Assembly (NCBI GenBank): GCA_947629005.1
Contig: CANRCD010000009.1
Coordinates: forward strand, 1-64,000
Source: an uncultured Clostridia bacterium
GTDB taxonomy: Bacteria; Bacillota; Clostridia; UMGS1883
Length of the DNA: 64,000 nt
Direction of reading: 5' to 3'
A program made the translations under genes and the position numbers. The number at the start of each line of letters is the position of its first letter. Within the stretch, counting starts at the first letter, position 1. The notes under the pieces were generated by a model. The model made no database searches. It was not told the DNA's origin and was given only the letters and a program-made list of their open reading frames with translations. Shown here piece after piece: positions 1-10,397 of this stretch.

Positions 1-72
1 TCCTCAAGTTGGACTCGAACCAACGACCCTGCGGTTAACAGCCGCATGCTCTACCGACTGAGCTATTGAGGA
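1..72 (-). tRNA. tRNA-Asn (anticodon GTT)
   Basis: On the minus strand the sequence folds as a cloverleaf. The 7-bp acceptor stem is TCCTCAA/TTGAGGA, the anticodon stem-loop is GCGGCTGTTAACCGC with anticodon GTT, and the T-loop is GGTTCGAGTCC. Only the discriminator base and 3' tail fall outside the window. It is of interest here because the window also encodes GatCAB and two AspRS enzymes, which can make Asn-tRNA(Asn) by transamidation. Confidence 0.95.
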
Positions 73-93
73 ATATCTGTGGTTGACTTAGCT

Positions 94-122
94 ATTATAC
101 TATATAACCCTTGATTTGTCAA
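94..122 (-). promoter_or_regulatory. Sigma-A promoter of tRNA-Asn
   Basis: On the minus strand a perfect TTGACA (117..122) is followed after 17 bp by a perfect TATAAT (94..99), about 20 bp before the tRNA 5' end. Confidence 0.85.
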
Positions 123-141
123 TACCCTTTTTTGAAATTTT

Positions 142-1083
142 TTAAGCCTTTGTGAGGTACTCGCCAAGCTTCTGCCCGAAAATGCGGGCCGCGGCAAGCG
201 CCTCGTCGAGGGTGTTGGCGTCGGTACCGACTTCAAGAATGAGGCTGCCCGTTGAAAGTTGCTGGTTAAAGCGGTTTTTGCGCAGGTTTACGGCGCGGAA
301 AAGCTCGGGTTCACTTTGACTGATACTCCGCTGGAGTTTTAGGGCAAAGGCCAGATTCTGCCGCCAAAGCGGGTGGCTGAGGCCGCTTTTATCGGTGCCC
401 ACTACGAACATCAGTTTTGCCACTCCATTGCGCGCCAGCACTTTTACAGCCTGCCCGTCCTCATCCTCAATGCTGTCGCGGTGAACATCCAAAATAATCT
501 TTATGTCCGGATTTTCATTCAGGTATTTTTTCGCAATCGCCATTGACTTGCTGTAGCTGGCGTTATACGAGGGCTGGTCGCAAAGCGTTTTGTCGTGGAT
601 AACTGAAACGCCCTTTTCGGTCAGGGCGCGCTCGATTTCGTCCCCCACGCGCACCACATTGAAGTCTGTGTCCTCTGTGCGGATATCTTCCTCCGGCTTA
701 TAATCGTACTTTGCCGACGGGGCGTAGGACTCGCTGCCGTGGGTATGAAGGATAAGCACAGTGCCGCCGCGCTGCTCATCGGGCATGGAGAGCAGCTCAG
801 CCGGGGAAAAATCCGCGTCGGCAAGGTTTGATACGGGAATCTCGGTTTCGGCCGCCGCCGTGGCGGCAATCCTTTGGTATGTCGGCGCCGCTGCGGGAGC
901 GGGTTCGGTTACAGGCTCAGCTGAAGTTTCGGCAGCGGCGGGCTCTGCGGGGCGCAGTCCGCCATTCATCGCCAAAGCCGCCCTGACCGCGGCCGGATTC
1001 CCCAACGCGGCGACGGGTCCCCGCGCCGCCGCAGCCATGCACAGGGCAAGCGATATCGCGGGTAAAATATATATTTTTTTCAT
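142..1083 (-). CDS. spoIIP: Stage II sporulation protein P (SpoIIP), cell-wall amidase/endopeptidase
   Basis: 313 residues from the ATG at 1083. A longer open frame exists upstream, but MKKIY begins a clear signal/anchor segment and an AAAGGG-type ribosome site lies just before it. After an Ala/Pro/Glu-rich linker (about 35-95) comes the SpoIIP domain: LILHTHGSESY, VVRVGDEIE, a LDVHRDS metal-site motif, FVVGTDKSG, HPLWRQNLAFALKL and the C-terminal LILEVGTDANTLDEA. In the known family SpoIIP works with SpoIID and SpoIIM to degrade septal peptidoglycan during engulfment. This is the main evidence that the organism sporulates. It is shorter than Bacillus SpoIIP, as many clostridial forms are. 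Confidence 0.93.
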   Translation of the reverse strand: MKKIYILPAISLALCMAAAARGPVAALGNPAAVRAALAMNGGLRPAEPAAAETSAEPVTEPAPAAAPTYQRIAATAAAETEIPVSNLADADFSPAELLSMPDEQRGGTVLILHTHGSESYAPSAKYDYKPEEDIRTEDTDFNVVRVGDEIERALTEKGVSVIHDKTLCDQPSYNASYSKSMAIAKKYLNENPDIKIILDVHRDSIEDEDGQAVKVLARNGVAKLMFVVGTDKSGLSHPLWRQNLAFALKLQRSISQSEPELFRAVNLRKNRFNQQLSTGSLILEVGTDANTLDEALAAARIFGQKLGEYLTKA

Positions 1084-1143
1084 TACAGCACCCTTTTCAC
1101 AAAAAATATTTGCCAAAAATTTTCTGTTTGTGAAATATATATA

Positions 1144-1172
1144 TTGATTTTTCAGAAAAAATATGTCATAAT
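1144..1172 (+). promoter_or_regulatory. Promoter of fba
   Basis: TTGATT (1144..1149), 17 bp, CATAAT (1167..1172). A strong AGGAGG ribosome site follows at 1197..1202, 8 bp before the ATG. Confidence 0.7.
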
Positions 1173-1210
1173 AGAGTTTGTGAAAGTTCAAAAAACAGGA
1201 GGTATCAGTT

Positions 1211-2074
1211 ATGTTGGTTTCGGCAAAGGAAATGCTTGAAAAAGCCCGCGACGGTCACTATGCCGTGGGGCAGTTCAACATCAACAACCTTGAGTGGACC
1301 AAGGCCATACTTATGACGGCTGAGGAGCTCAAATCGCCCGTCATTCTCGGCGTAAGCGAGGGCGCGGGTAAGTACATGACCGGTTATAAGACAGTCGTAG
1401 GCATGGTAAACGGTATGCTTGAGGAGCTTAAGATCACCGTCCCCGTAGCGCTGCACTTGGATCACGGCAGCTACGAGGGCGCGCTCAAGTGCATTGAGGC
1501 GGGCTTCTCGTCCGTAATGTTCGACGGCTCGCACTACCCCATTGACGAAAACGTGGAAAAAACTACCGAACTGGTTAAGCTCTGCGCCGAAAAGGGCCTG
1601 TCGCTCGAGGCCGAGGTGGGTTCCATCGGCGGCGAAGAGGACGGCGTGGTAGGCATGGGCGAGGTAGCCGACCCCGCCGAGTGCAAGCGCATTGCCGACC
1701 TTGGCGTGACCATGCTTGCCGCCGGTATCGGCAACATTCACGGCAAGTATCCCGAAAACTGGCCCGGCCTGCGCTTTGACGCCCTTGAGGCTATTAAGGC
1801 CCTGACCGGCAGTATGCCGCTGGTTCTCCACGGAGGCACCGGCATTCCCGAGGATATGATAAAGAAGGCCATCAGCCTAGGCGTTGCGAAAATCAACGTG
1901 AACACCGAGTGCCAGTTATCCTTCGCCGCGGCAACCCGCGAGTACATTGAGGCCGGCAAGGATTTGCAGGGCAAGGGCTTCGACCCCAGAAAGCTGCTGG
2001 CTCCCGGCACGGAGGCAATCAAGGCCACCGTCAAGGAAAAGATGGAACTGTTCGGCAGTATCGGCAAGGCATAA
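1211..2074 (+). CDS. fba: Class II fructose-bisphosphate aldolase
   Basis: 287 residues. It cleaves fructose-1,6-bisphosphate into DHAP and glyceraldehyde-3-phosphate in glycolysis and does the reverse in gluconeogenesis. Zn-aldolase motifs are in order: NINNLEW near the start, HLDHGSYEGA (catalytic Asp and zinc His), SVMFDGSHYP, EAEVGSIGGEEDGV, the zinc histidine in GIGNIHGKYP, LVLHGGTGIP and the phosphate-binding INVNTECQ. The length is normal for the class IIA/B short form. It has its own promoter and a terminator directly downstream, so it is monocistronic. Confidence 0.97.
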   Translation: MLVSAKEMLEKARDGHYAVGQFNINNLEWTKAILMTAEELKSPVILGVSEGAGKYMTGYKTVVGMVNGMLEELKITVPVALHLDHGSYEGALKCIEAGFSSVMFDGSHYPIDENVEKTTELVKLCAEKGLSLEAEVGSIGGEEDGVVGMGEVADPAECKRIADLGVTMLAAGIGNIHGKYPENWPGLRFDALEAIKALTGSMPLVLHGGTGIPEDMIKKAISLGVAKINVNTECQLSFAAATREYIEAGKDLQGKGFDPRKLLAPGTEAIKATVKEKMELFGSIGKA

Positions 2075-2088
2075 AAGGCATAAAGGGG

Positions 2089-2112
2089 CCGTAAAAAAAT
2101 ACGCGCAGAGCG
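2089..2112 (+). repeat. 24-nt motif shared with 21497..21520
   Basis: The core GTAAAAAAATACGCGCAGA lies just after the fba stop and recurs, with A6 instead of A7, just after the gatB stop. In both places a terminator hairpin and then the branched repeat follow. Confidence 0.7.
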
Positions 2113-2186
2113 TTCAAGGGCTTAATAAATAGATTAATTCTACTTTGAGCATTATATGTTTGCTAAAAGGCTATGAATTAATGTGG

Positions 2187-2220
2187 AAAACCCGCTCGTA
2201 AGAGCGGGTTTTCTTATTTT
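2187..2220 (+). terminator. Rho-independent terminator of fba
   Basis: An 11-bp stem AAAACCCGCTC (2187..2197) / GAGCGGGTTTT (2202..2212) with a GTAA loop, followed by a T-rich tract. Confidence 0.92.
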
Positions 2221-2225
2221 TTTAG

Positions 2226-2340
2226 CCCTTGAACTATGAACGAAAATCACCCTCGGCGTACCTATGTACGCCGTCGGGAGTGCTTGCTCGTCGGCTAAAG
2301 CCTCCTGCGCGAGCTGATTTTCGCTCATTCTGCACGATTT
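2226..2340 (+). repeat. Branched hairpin intergenic repeat, copy A
   Basis: About 115 bp with nested inverted repeats: outer arms CGAAAATCA/TGATTTTCG, an inner hairpin GGCGTAC-ctat-GTACGCC, and a second inner hairpin GCTCG..GGCTaaAGCC..CGAGC. A homologous copy lies at 21697..21812. No coding potential is seen. It sits in the 350-bp non-coding gap between fba and the next gene. It could be a MITE/REP-like element or a structured RNA. Confidence 0.75.
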
Positions 2341-2424
2341 TTTCGACCGGCCCCCGTGCGCGTCAGTTTACAGTGTGAGTTTTTTATCGCGAGTCAGGCA
2401 TTTCTCTTTTATTCGCTGGCTTGC

Positions 2425-2956
2425 TCACGCCATAACAAATAATCCGGTTTCGTCATCGACCGCACAGGCGGCTTTGAAGGCTGAGTCAACAGAGGCCTTG
2501 TTTTGCAACAGTTCATAGAAAAATCGAAGGACGAACATTAATGCGGAATTGCCTTCCACATAGTCGGACGGCGCAATATAAGTACATCCCGCTTTGCGAA
2601 AAACGTCCGACATGGCGCCGCCGCCGGTCGCACAGCAAGGTAGAGGGAACGACGCCTTTTATCATCAGGTGTTTTTTCACCTCTTCCGGTGTGAAATTAC
2701 CCCTAGGCTCATCGGGCTCATACACATTTTCCCCAAGTTTACTCATTAAAAAACCATCTTCGTCCCCGTGACCGGAAATTACCACATAGTCCGGCGCGAT
2801 TGGCAGCTTGCCATTGAGTACGTCCATAAAATCCCTTGGGCGGCCGATCCATTTTACCGCGACAAAGGCGCCGAAATATTCCAAAGCCGAGCGCAGCGCC
2901 ACCGCCTCCGCAGTGGCTCCCTCTAAGGCCGCGATAAGAATAACAGGCTGTTTCAT
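2425..2956 (-). pseudogene. Frameshifted CHAT-like hypothetical protein
   Basis: Two minus-strand frames together make one protein of about 176 residues. The first (from ATG 2956) gives MKQPVILIAALEGATAEAV, a stretch on YFGAFVAVKWIGRP, YVVISGHGDEDGF and YEPDEPRGNF. It should then continue in the other frame as CTGGGAMSDVFRKAGCTYIA, then DYVEGNSALMFVLRFFYEL and DDETGLF. The shift is an extra base near 2629. The SGHG..D and C-T-G-G layout resembles the His/Cys dyad of CHAT/caspase-like folds (inference). Family members are often labelled hypothetical. The break may be a real pseudogene or a sequencing error. Confidence 0.65.
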
Positions 2957-2976
2957 AGATTTATATAATAAAAATT

Positions 2977-3990
2977 TTAATCCAGACCCTTGGGGTTATT
3001 CTTCTGCCAGTTCCACGAATCGCGGCACATATCCTCGATACCCTTTTCGGCCACCCAGCCGAGAAGCTCGCGGGCCTTTGACGGGTCGGCGTAGCACTCG
3101 GGCACGTCGCCGTCGCGGCGGCCCTGTATCTCATAGGGAAGGTCGATGTCATTTACCTTCATGAAGCTGTTTACGATGTCGAGCACGCTGTAGCCGATGC
3201 CGGTGCCAAGGTTGATAGCCTCCGCGCCCTTATGTGCGGCGGCGTATTCGATGGCCTTGGCGTGGCCCTTGGCGAGATCCACAACGTGAATATAGTCGCG
3301 GACGCAGGTGCCGTCGGGCGTGGGATAGTCGTTGCCGAAAACGCCCAGCTTGGGCAGTTTGCCGATAGCCACCTGAGAGATGTAGGGCATAAGGTTGTTG
3401 GGTATGCCGTTGGGATCCTCGCCTATGCGGCCGCTCTCGTGAGCGCCGATGGGGTTGAAGTAGCGCAGCAGCACCACGCTGAGATTGGGGTTGGCGGCGC
3501 AGGCGTCGCGGAAGATCTGCTCGCTCATTATCTTCGTCCAGCCGTAGGGGCTGCTCGTTTTGTAAGCGGGCATATCCTCGGTCAGGGGAACGCGCTCCGG
3601 CACGCCGTAGACCGTGGCGGATGAGCTGAACACGATGTTGTTCACGCCGTGCTTTTCCATCGCCTCGAGAAGGGTGATGGTGGAATCCAGATTGTTGCGG
3701 TAGTAGCGCAGCGGAATGTGGCAGCTTTCGCCGACGGCCTTAAGCCCCGCGAAGTGGATTATACAGTCGATTTCGTTTTCGGCAAAAATCCTGTCCATGG
3801 CCTCGGGGTCAGCCGCGTCGGCCTCGTAAAACTTGAAATCCCGACCGCTTATTTCGCGTATGCGGTTAAGAGCCTCGGGCTTGGAGTTGGAAAAGTTATC
3901 AACGATGATAACGTCGTGGCCGAGGGCCAGCAGCTCGATACACGTGTGCGAGCCGATATAGCCGGCGCCGCCGGTAAGCAGTACCTTCAT
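2977..3990 (-). CDS. galE: UDP-glucose 4-epimerase
   Basis: 337 residues. It interconverts UDP-glucose and UDP-galactose (Leloir pathway, precursors for surface glycans). It is an extended SDR with the N-terminal NAD motif LLTGGAGYIGSH, FAGLKAVGES, the catalytic SSSATVYG and YGWTK (YxxxK), LRYFNPIGAHESGRIGEDP, the DGTCVRDYIHVVDLA signature and GRRDGDVPECYADP near the C-terminus. All are typical of GalE at normal length. It has its own promoter and lies divergent from hisS. Confidence 0.96.
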   Translation of the reverse strand: MKVLLTGGAGYIGSHTCIELLALGHDVIIVDNFSNSKPEALNRIREISGRDFKFYEADAADPEAMDRIFAENEIDCIIHFAGLKAVGESCHIPLRYYRNNLDSTITLLEAMEKHGVNNIVFSSSATVYGVPERVPLTEDMPAYKTSSPYGWTKIMSEQIFRDACAANPNLSVVLLRYFNPIGAHESGRIGEDPNGIPNNLMPYISQVAIGKLPKLGVFGNDYPTPDGTCVRDYIHVVDLAKGHAKAIEYAAAHKGAEAINLGTGIGYSVLDIVNSFMKVNDIDLPYEIQGRRDGDVPECYADPSKARELLGWVAEKGIEDMCRDSWNWQKNNPKGLD

Positions 3991-4022
3991 GAAAAACAGT
4001 CCTTTCCTCTATTTATATGAAT

Positions 4023-4051
4023 ATTATACAACCTTCCGGCTGATTTGTAAA
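4023..4051 (-). promoter_or_regulatory. Promoter of galE
   Basis: Minus strand: TTTACA (4046..4051), 17 bp, TATAAT (4023..4028). The galE ATG is 33 bp downstream. Confidence 0.8.
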
Positions 4052-4099
4052 GCATTTTTTGGAATTTTTGGCGTTAAAAATCCTTTTACAAAATTAATG

Positions 4100-4129
4100 T
4101 TGACAATATAGGAGCATAAGTAGTATAAT
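4100..4129 (+). promoter_or_regulatory. Promoter of hisS-aspS
   Basis: TTGACA (4100..4105), 18 bp, TATAAT (4124..4129). It lies back to back with the galE promoter. Confidence 0.8.
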
Positions 4130-4179
4130 AAAATAATAATATTCCTATCTATTCGGCCATTTGAAAGGATTTGAAAAAA

Positions 4180-5421
4180 ATGCGCATTGTCGCTCCTCCG
4201 GGAACAGTTGACGCCCTTCCCGAAGAAGTCCGCACGAACCGCTTTGTCGAGGCGGTTTTCATGGATAAATGCCGGCTTTTCGGGTACAGCGAGATACACA
4301 CCCCGGTGTTCGAGTACGGCGGCCTGTTTGAAAAGGGCGTAGGCAAGGTCACGGATATAATTGAAAAAGAACTTTACAGCTTCACCGACAAAAGCGGCGC
4401 GCGTCTGGCGCTGAGGCCCGAGGGAACCACAAGCGTGACGAGGGCCGTGCTTCAGCACGGGCTGAACAGGGAACTGCCGGCAAAGCTTTGCTACAAGATA
4501 ACCTGCTACCGGCAGGAAAACCCCGAGGAGGGGCGGTTAAGGGAGTTTCACCAAATCGGGGCGGAGTGCTACGGCAGCGAGGATCCGCGCTCCGACGCGG
4601 AGGTCATATCCCTCGCCTTTGAGGCGCTTAGGGCGATGTCGGTGGAAAACTTAACGCTGAACATAAACTCGGTGGGCTGCCCGCGCTGCCGCGTGAGCTT
4701 TGAAAACGAGCTGGCGCGCTATCTGCTGCCCTTTGCGAACAGGGGCGAGCTCTGCCCCACCTGTGCGGAGCGGCTGGGCAAAAACCCCGTCCGCGTGCTG
4801 GACTGCAAGGAGGCCGGCTGCCGCGCCGTAAAGGCGGGCGCGCCGAAGGTGGTGGATTACCTCTGCCCCGACTGCCTTGAGCATTACGAAAGAGTGAAAG
4901 CCTGCCTCAGGGCGATGAATATACCCTTTGATGAAAAGCCCGGTCTTATCAGGGGGCTGGATTACTATAACCGTACCGTGTTCGAGTTCAAGGGCGGGGG
5001 CGGCGGGGCCAACGGCACCGTCGGCGGCGGAGGACGCTTCGACGCGCTGAGCAGACGCATAGGCGGAGAGGCCGACCTGCCCGCCGTGGGCTTCGCCATA
5101 GGTGAGGAAAGAGTGGTTCTGGCGATGTCGGACGGGGGCTCCGGCGCGGCTGCGCCGGAAAAGCCGGCCGCGTGGGTCGTGGCGGAGGACGCGGGGGCCG
5201 CGGCGGGGTGCCTGCTTGCCCTGCGCTCCGCGGGGGTCCGCGCCGAGGGCGACGTTATGGGCCTCTCCGTAGAGGAGCAGCTCGCCCGCGCCGCCGAGAG
5301 CGGGGCGCGGTGGGCCGTGTTCCCCGAAAAGGGCGGCCTTAGGATTAAGAACCTCGCCACCGGCGAGGAAAGGCCCGCCTCGGACGCGGCGGAGGCCGTG
5401 AGGATAATAAACAAAGGCTGA
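4180..5421 (+). CDS. hisS: Histidyl-tRNA synthetase
   Basis: 413 residues from the ATG at 4180, chosen because AAAGGA ends 10 bp upstream; an in-frame TTG at 4171 is too close to that site. It charges tRNA-His. Class II motifs are visible: PEGTTSVTRAV (motif 2 region), YRQENPEEGRLREFHQIGAE, the histidine-specific LIRGLDYYNRTVFEF and a GxGRFD-type motif 3. The insert carries four Cys pairs or singles (CPRC, CPTC, LDCK, CPDC), which may form a zinc site, a pattern known from clostridial HisRS. aspS follows after 24 bp. Confidence 0.96.
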   Translation: MRIVAPPGTVDALPEEVRTNRFVEAVFMDKCRLFGYSEIHTPVFEYGGLFEKGVGKVTDIIEKELYSFTDKSGARLALRPEGTTSVTRAVLQHGLNRELPAKLCYKITCYRQENPEEGRLREFHQIGAECYGSEDPRSDAEVISLAFEALRAMSVENLTLNINSVGCPRCRVSFENELARYLLPFANRGELCPTCAERLGKNPVRVLDCKEAGCRAVKAGAPKVVDYLCPDCLEHYERVKACLRAMNIPFDEKPGLIRGLDYYNRTVFEFKGGGGGANGTVGGGGRFDALSRRIGGEADLPAVGFAIGEERVVLAMSDGGSGAAAPEKPAAWVVAEDAGAAAGCLLALRSAGVRAEGDVMGLSVEEQLARAAESGARWAVFPEKGGLRIKNLATGEERPASDAAEAVRIINKG

Positions 5422-5445
5422 TAATATAAAATTGGAGGAAACACA

Positions 5446-7221
<1,776 letters not shown>

Positions 7222-7254
7222 CAAGCGCAAAATCACGATTTGGGAGTGATCGTT

Positions 7255-8229
7255 TTGATAGAAGTTAAAAACCTCACCAAGCGCTTTGGCAAAAAGGTGG
7301 CCGTGGACAATCTCAGCTTTAACGTAAAAAGCGGCGAGATACTGGGCTTTCTTGGCCCCAACGGGGCCGGCAAAAGCACCACGATGAACATCATAACCGG
7401 CTATATCGGCGCAACCGACGGCACAGTTACCGTGGGCGGGCGCGACATACTGGACGAGCCCTACGCCGTGAAAAAAAGCATAGGCTACCTGCCCGAGCAG
7501 CCTCCGCTGTACCTTGACATGACGGTCGATGAGTACCTCGGCTTCGTTTATGACTTAAAGGGCGTAAAGCTGAACAAAAAATATCATCTTAACGAAATAA
7601 AGAACGTCGTCGGCATATCGGACGTGGGCGGCCGGCGCATAGGCAACCTCAGCAAGGGCTACCGCCAGAGGGTGGGGCTGGCTCAAGCGCTGGTGGGCGG
7701 CCCCGACGTGCTGATTTTGGACGAGCCCACCGTCGGACTTGACCCGAACCAGATAATCGAGGTGCGCGGCGTTATAAAGGAGCTCGCTAAAAACCACACC
7801 GTCATTCTGAGCAGCCACATTCTGCCCGAGGTCAGCGCGGTGTGCGACAGGGTGCTGATAATCGACGGCGGCAAAATAGTCGCCGAGGACAGCCCCGAAA
7901 ACCTCTCGCACAGGCTCGGCGGCAGCGGCAGCATAATCGCCGAGATAGAGGGCGACCGCGACGCCGTGACCGCCGCCATATCCGCCGTGGAGGGCGTAAG
8001 CGGCGTGGAGTTTACGGACGGCAAATACAGGATAAGCGCCCCGGCGGAACTGCGGCGGGAGATCTCGCTGGCGGTGGCCGGCGCGGGCGGCACGATAATT
8101 GAAATGCGCGCCGACGAAATGAGCCTCGAGGAGGTATTCATCCGCCTGACAGGCGGCAATGCCGCCGAGGCCGAAGAAATCACCGATGAAAAGGGGGAAG
8201 CGGAAAGTGAAAGCGATATTCAAGCGTGA
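7255..8229 (+). CDS. ABC-2 transporter ATP-binding protein (GldA/NatA type)
   Basis: 324 residues from TTG 7255, which gives the usual MIEVKNLTKRFG start 5-8 bp after a GGGAGTGA site; an in-frame TTG at 7240 has no ribosome site. It has Walker A GPNGAGKSTT, the Q-loop region YLPEQPPLY, signature LSKGYRQRVGLA, Walker B VLILDEPTVGLDP and the H-loop ILSSHIL. The C-terminal region after about 220 is an ACT-like accessory domain common in this class. It forms an operon with the permease and the GldG-like and DUF4340 proteins. The substrate is unknown. Confidence 0.92.
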   Translation: MIEVKNLTKRFGKKVAVDNLSFNVKSGEILGFLGPNGAGKSTTMNIITGYIGATDGTVTVGGRDILDEPYAVKKSIGYLPEQPPLYLDMTVDEYLGFVYDLKGVKLNKKYHLNEIKNVVGISDVGGRRIGNLSKGYRQRVGLAQALVGGPDVLILDEPTVGLDPNQIIEVRGVIKELAKNHTVILSSHILPEVSAVCDRVLIIDGGKIVAEDSPENLSHRLGGSGSIIAEIEGDRDAVTAAISAVEGVSGVEFTDGKYRISAPAELRREISLAVAGAGGTIIEMRADEMSLEEVFIRLTGGNAAEAEEITDEKGEAESESDIQA

Positions 8230-8908
8230 GCTCAGGGCCTACTTCACCTCGCCCATAGGCTATGTTTTCATCGGCGTTTTCGCCTTTATCTACGGCTTTT
8301 ACTTCAACACCTACGTCATAGAGGGCGGCATGGGCGACATTTCAAACCCCCTCGGCAGCGGGCTTTTGATACTTGTGCTGCTGACGCCTGTGCTTACCAT
8401 GCGCCTCATCGCCGAGGAGCGCGGCGGCAAGACAGACCAACTCCTGCTGACGGCCCCCGTCAGTGTGTGGGGCATAGTTCTCGGCAAGCTGTTCGCCGCC
8501 ATGTGCGTGTTCCTGTGCGCGATGGCGACCACTCTGCCATACCTCGCCATAGTGGCCGTTCACGGCGCTCCGCTGTGGGGCAAGATACTCGGCACATATC
8601 TGGGCTTTTTCCTGCTCGGGACGTGCTTTATATCCATAGGTATGTTCTTTTCGTCAATAACGGAGAGCCAGATTATCGCGCTGGTGGTTTCGCTGGGAGT
8701 TCTGCTTATGCTGTTCCTTATGGCGAACCTGCCCTCCGTGGGCGTCGGCCTTATCGACAAGGCCATATCCCTTGTTTCCGTAACGGAGCGGTTTGAGGAC
8801 TTCATAATAGGCGTGCTGAAGCTTGAGAGCATATTCTACTATCTGAGCTTTTCGGCGCTGTTCGTCTTTCTCACGGTGCGCAGCGTTGAAAAACGCCGCT
8901 GGAGTTAA
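8207..8908 (+). CDS. ABC-2 permease (GldF type)
   Basis: 233 residues from GTG 8207, which follows an AAGGGGGA site inside the end of the ATPase gene (23-bp overlap). It begins VKAIFKRELRAYFTSPIGYV, the typical start of GldF-type permeases, followed by six hydrophobic segments. The LTMRLIAEERGGKTDQLLLTAPVS loop is characteristic of ABC-2 subfamily permeases paired with GldA-like ATPases. It acts in the membrane with the upstream ATPase. Confidence 0.9.
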   Translation: MKAIFKRELRAYFTSPIGYVFIGVFAFIYGFYFNTYVIEGGMGDISNPLGSGLLILVLLTPVLTMRLIAEERGGKTDQLLLTAPVSVWGIVLGKLFAAMCVFLCAMATTLPYLAIVAVHGAPLWGKILGTYLGFFLLGTCFISIGMFFSSITESQIIALVVSLGVLLMLFLMANLPSVGVGLIDKAISLVSVTERFEDFIIGVLKLESIFYYLSFSALFVFLTVRSVEKRRWS

Positions 8909-8920
8909 GGAGGGCCGGAA

Positions 8921-10381
8921 ATGAAAAAGCTTAACACCCGCCGCCTTCGCTACGGCGCAAACAATACGGTTCTCGTGGCCGGAGCGGTGATAATCTTTGT
9001 GCTGCTGAACCTCGCGGCCTCGGCCCTTTCGGAAAAATTTCCCGCAACGCGCATCGATATGACCGAAAACGGTATGTTCAAAATCGGCGCGGCCACCAAG
9101 GGCGTGCTGGCCGACCTTGACGAGAGCGGCGACGACGTGACGGTCTACTACATGAAAAACCAAAACGACGAATTTACCGAGGTTAAGGAGCTCGTTCTGA
9201 AATATCTGGCGGCAAGCAAAAACCTCAAATACAAGGCCGTCAACTATATCCGCGACCCCAAGTTCACCGAACGCTTCGAGGAGGCGGCCGAGCTTAGCGA
9301 GGGCAGCCTCATTGTTGAGGATACCACGACTAACCGCAGCCGCGTTATCCGTATGGAGGACATGGTGGACTACACTACCGGCAGCTACGGCCAAAGCCGC
9401 ACCCCCTCGACGCTTATGCTCGAAAGCCGCCTGACGAACGCGCTGGCCTACTGCATAGGCCGCTCCGAGGCGCTGGCCTGCTTCTCCGTCGGGCATCAGG
9501 AGGCGAATCCCAACTCTATGGCCGAGGTGCTTGCCGAGGAGAACATTACCCCCATGCAGATAGATTTGACAAGCCCCGTGCCCGAAAATTGCGGCCTGCT
9601 GCTGATAATCTCTCCCACGCAGGACTTCACCGCACAGGAAATTGAAAATCTCGACGCCTACTTTGACCGCGGCGGCAGCGTACAGCTTGCCGTGGAGCCC
9701 ACGATTTCTCTGCCGAGGCTTGAAAGCTATCTGGCCGAGTGGGGCGTTACTCTCAACAACGACTACGTGCTTGAGGGCGACGCCCGCTACGGCGGCGCAC
9801 AGTACGGCGTTGACCTGATGTATCCGCAGATATCCTCCGAAGCCGGAGACATCATCGACACAAAAAGCCGCGTCATAGGCACGCTCTGCCGCAGCGTCAG
9901 CGTTTCGGACGATCCGACCGGCGTTGTGTCGCACAGCGTGGTGTTCTACACAACCAAGAGCGGTATCGCCTACGACGTTATGGACGACCAAGACGAGGGC
10001 TCCGAGGGCGTTTACAACCTCTGCGTCACCCTTGAAAAGACCGTCGGCGAAAACTACGACAAAACCGCCCGCTTTATGGTTTCGGGAAGCTCGTCCTTCT
10101 GGGGCATAAGCAACTATCAGGAAACCAACGACAACCTTCTGGGCCGTGTGTTCTCCGAGGAAAGCTTCGGCAATAAGAGCTTCTTCGTGGGCTCGGTATA
10201 CAGCATGATGGGGCTTAGCGGCACAAAGCTGACCATCGCCGGCAAGTCGCTGCGCAGCGCGAACCTCGTTGTGCTGACCGACTCGCAGAAAAAGCTGTAC
10301 CGCGCGCTGTTCTGCTACGCTCTGCCGGCCGCCGTTGTGCTTTTGGGCCTCGCCGTGTGGCTCAGAAGAAGACATCTGTAA
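8921..10381 (+). CDS. GldG-like ABC transporter auxiliary protein
   Basis: 486 residues. One N-terminal membrane segment (about 20-42) is followed by a large extracytoplasmic domain and a C-terminal membrane helix (about 462-482) ending in LRRRHL. The region after the first helix (RIDMTENGMFKIGAATKGVL, VTVYYMK, VNYIRDPKF) matches the start of the GldG/DUF7088-type ABC auxiliary domain. It starts 12 bp after the permease with a GGAGGG site. In Bacteroidetes GldFG are linked to gliding and secretion. In Clostridia the role is unknown, and gliding should not be inferred. Confidence 0.85.
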   Translation: MKKLNTRRLRYGANNTVLVAGAVIIFVLLNLAASALSEKFPATRIDMTENGMFKIGAATKGVLADLDESGDDVTVYYMKNQNDEFTEVKELVLKYLAASKNLKYKAVNYIRDPKFTERFEEAAELSEGSLIVEDTTTNRSRVIRMEDMVDYTTGSYGQSRTPSTLMLESRLTNALAYCIGRSEALACFSVGHQEANPNSMAEVLAEENITPMQIDLTSPVPENCGLLLIISPTQDFTAQEIENLDAYFDRGGSVQLAVEPTISLPRLESYLAEWGVTLNNDYVLEGDARYGGAQYGVDLMYPQISSEAGDIIDTKSRVIGTLCRSVSVSDDPTGVVSHSVVFYTTKSGIAYDVMDDQDEGSEGVYNLCVTLEKTVGENYDKTARFMVSGSSSFWGISNYQETNDNLLGRVFSEESFGNKSFFVGSVYSMMGLSGTKLTIAGKSLRSANLVVLTDSQKKLYRALFCYALPAAVVLLGLAVWLRRRHL

Positions 10382-10397
10382 AAGTGAGGGACGCGCC

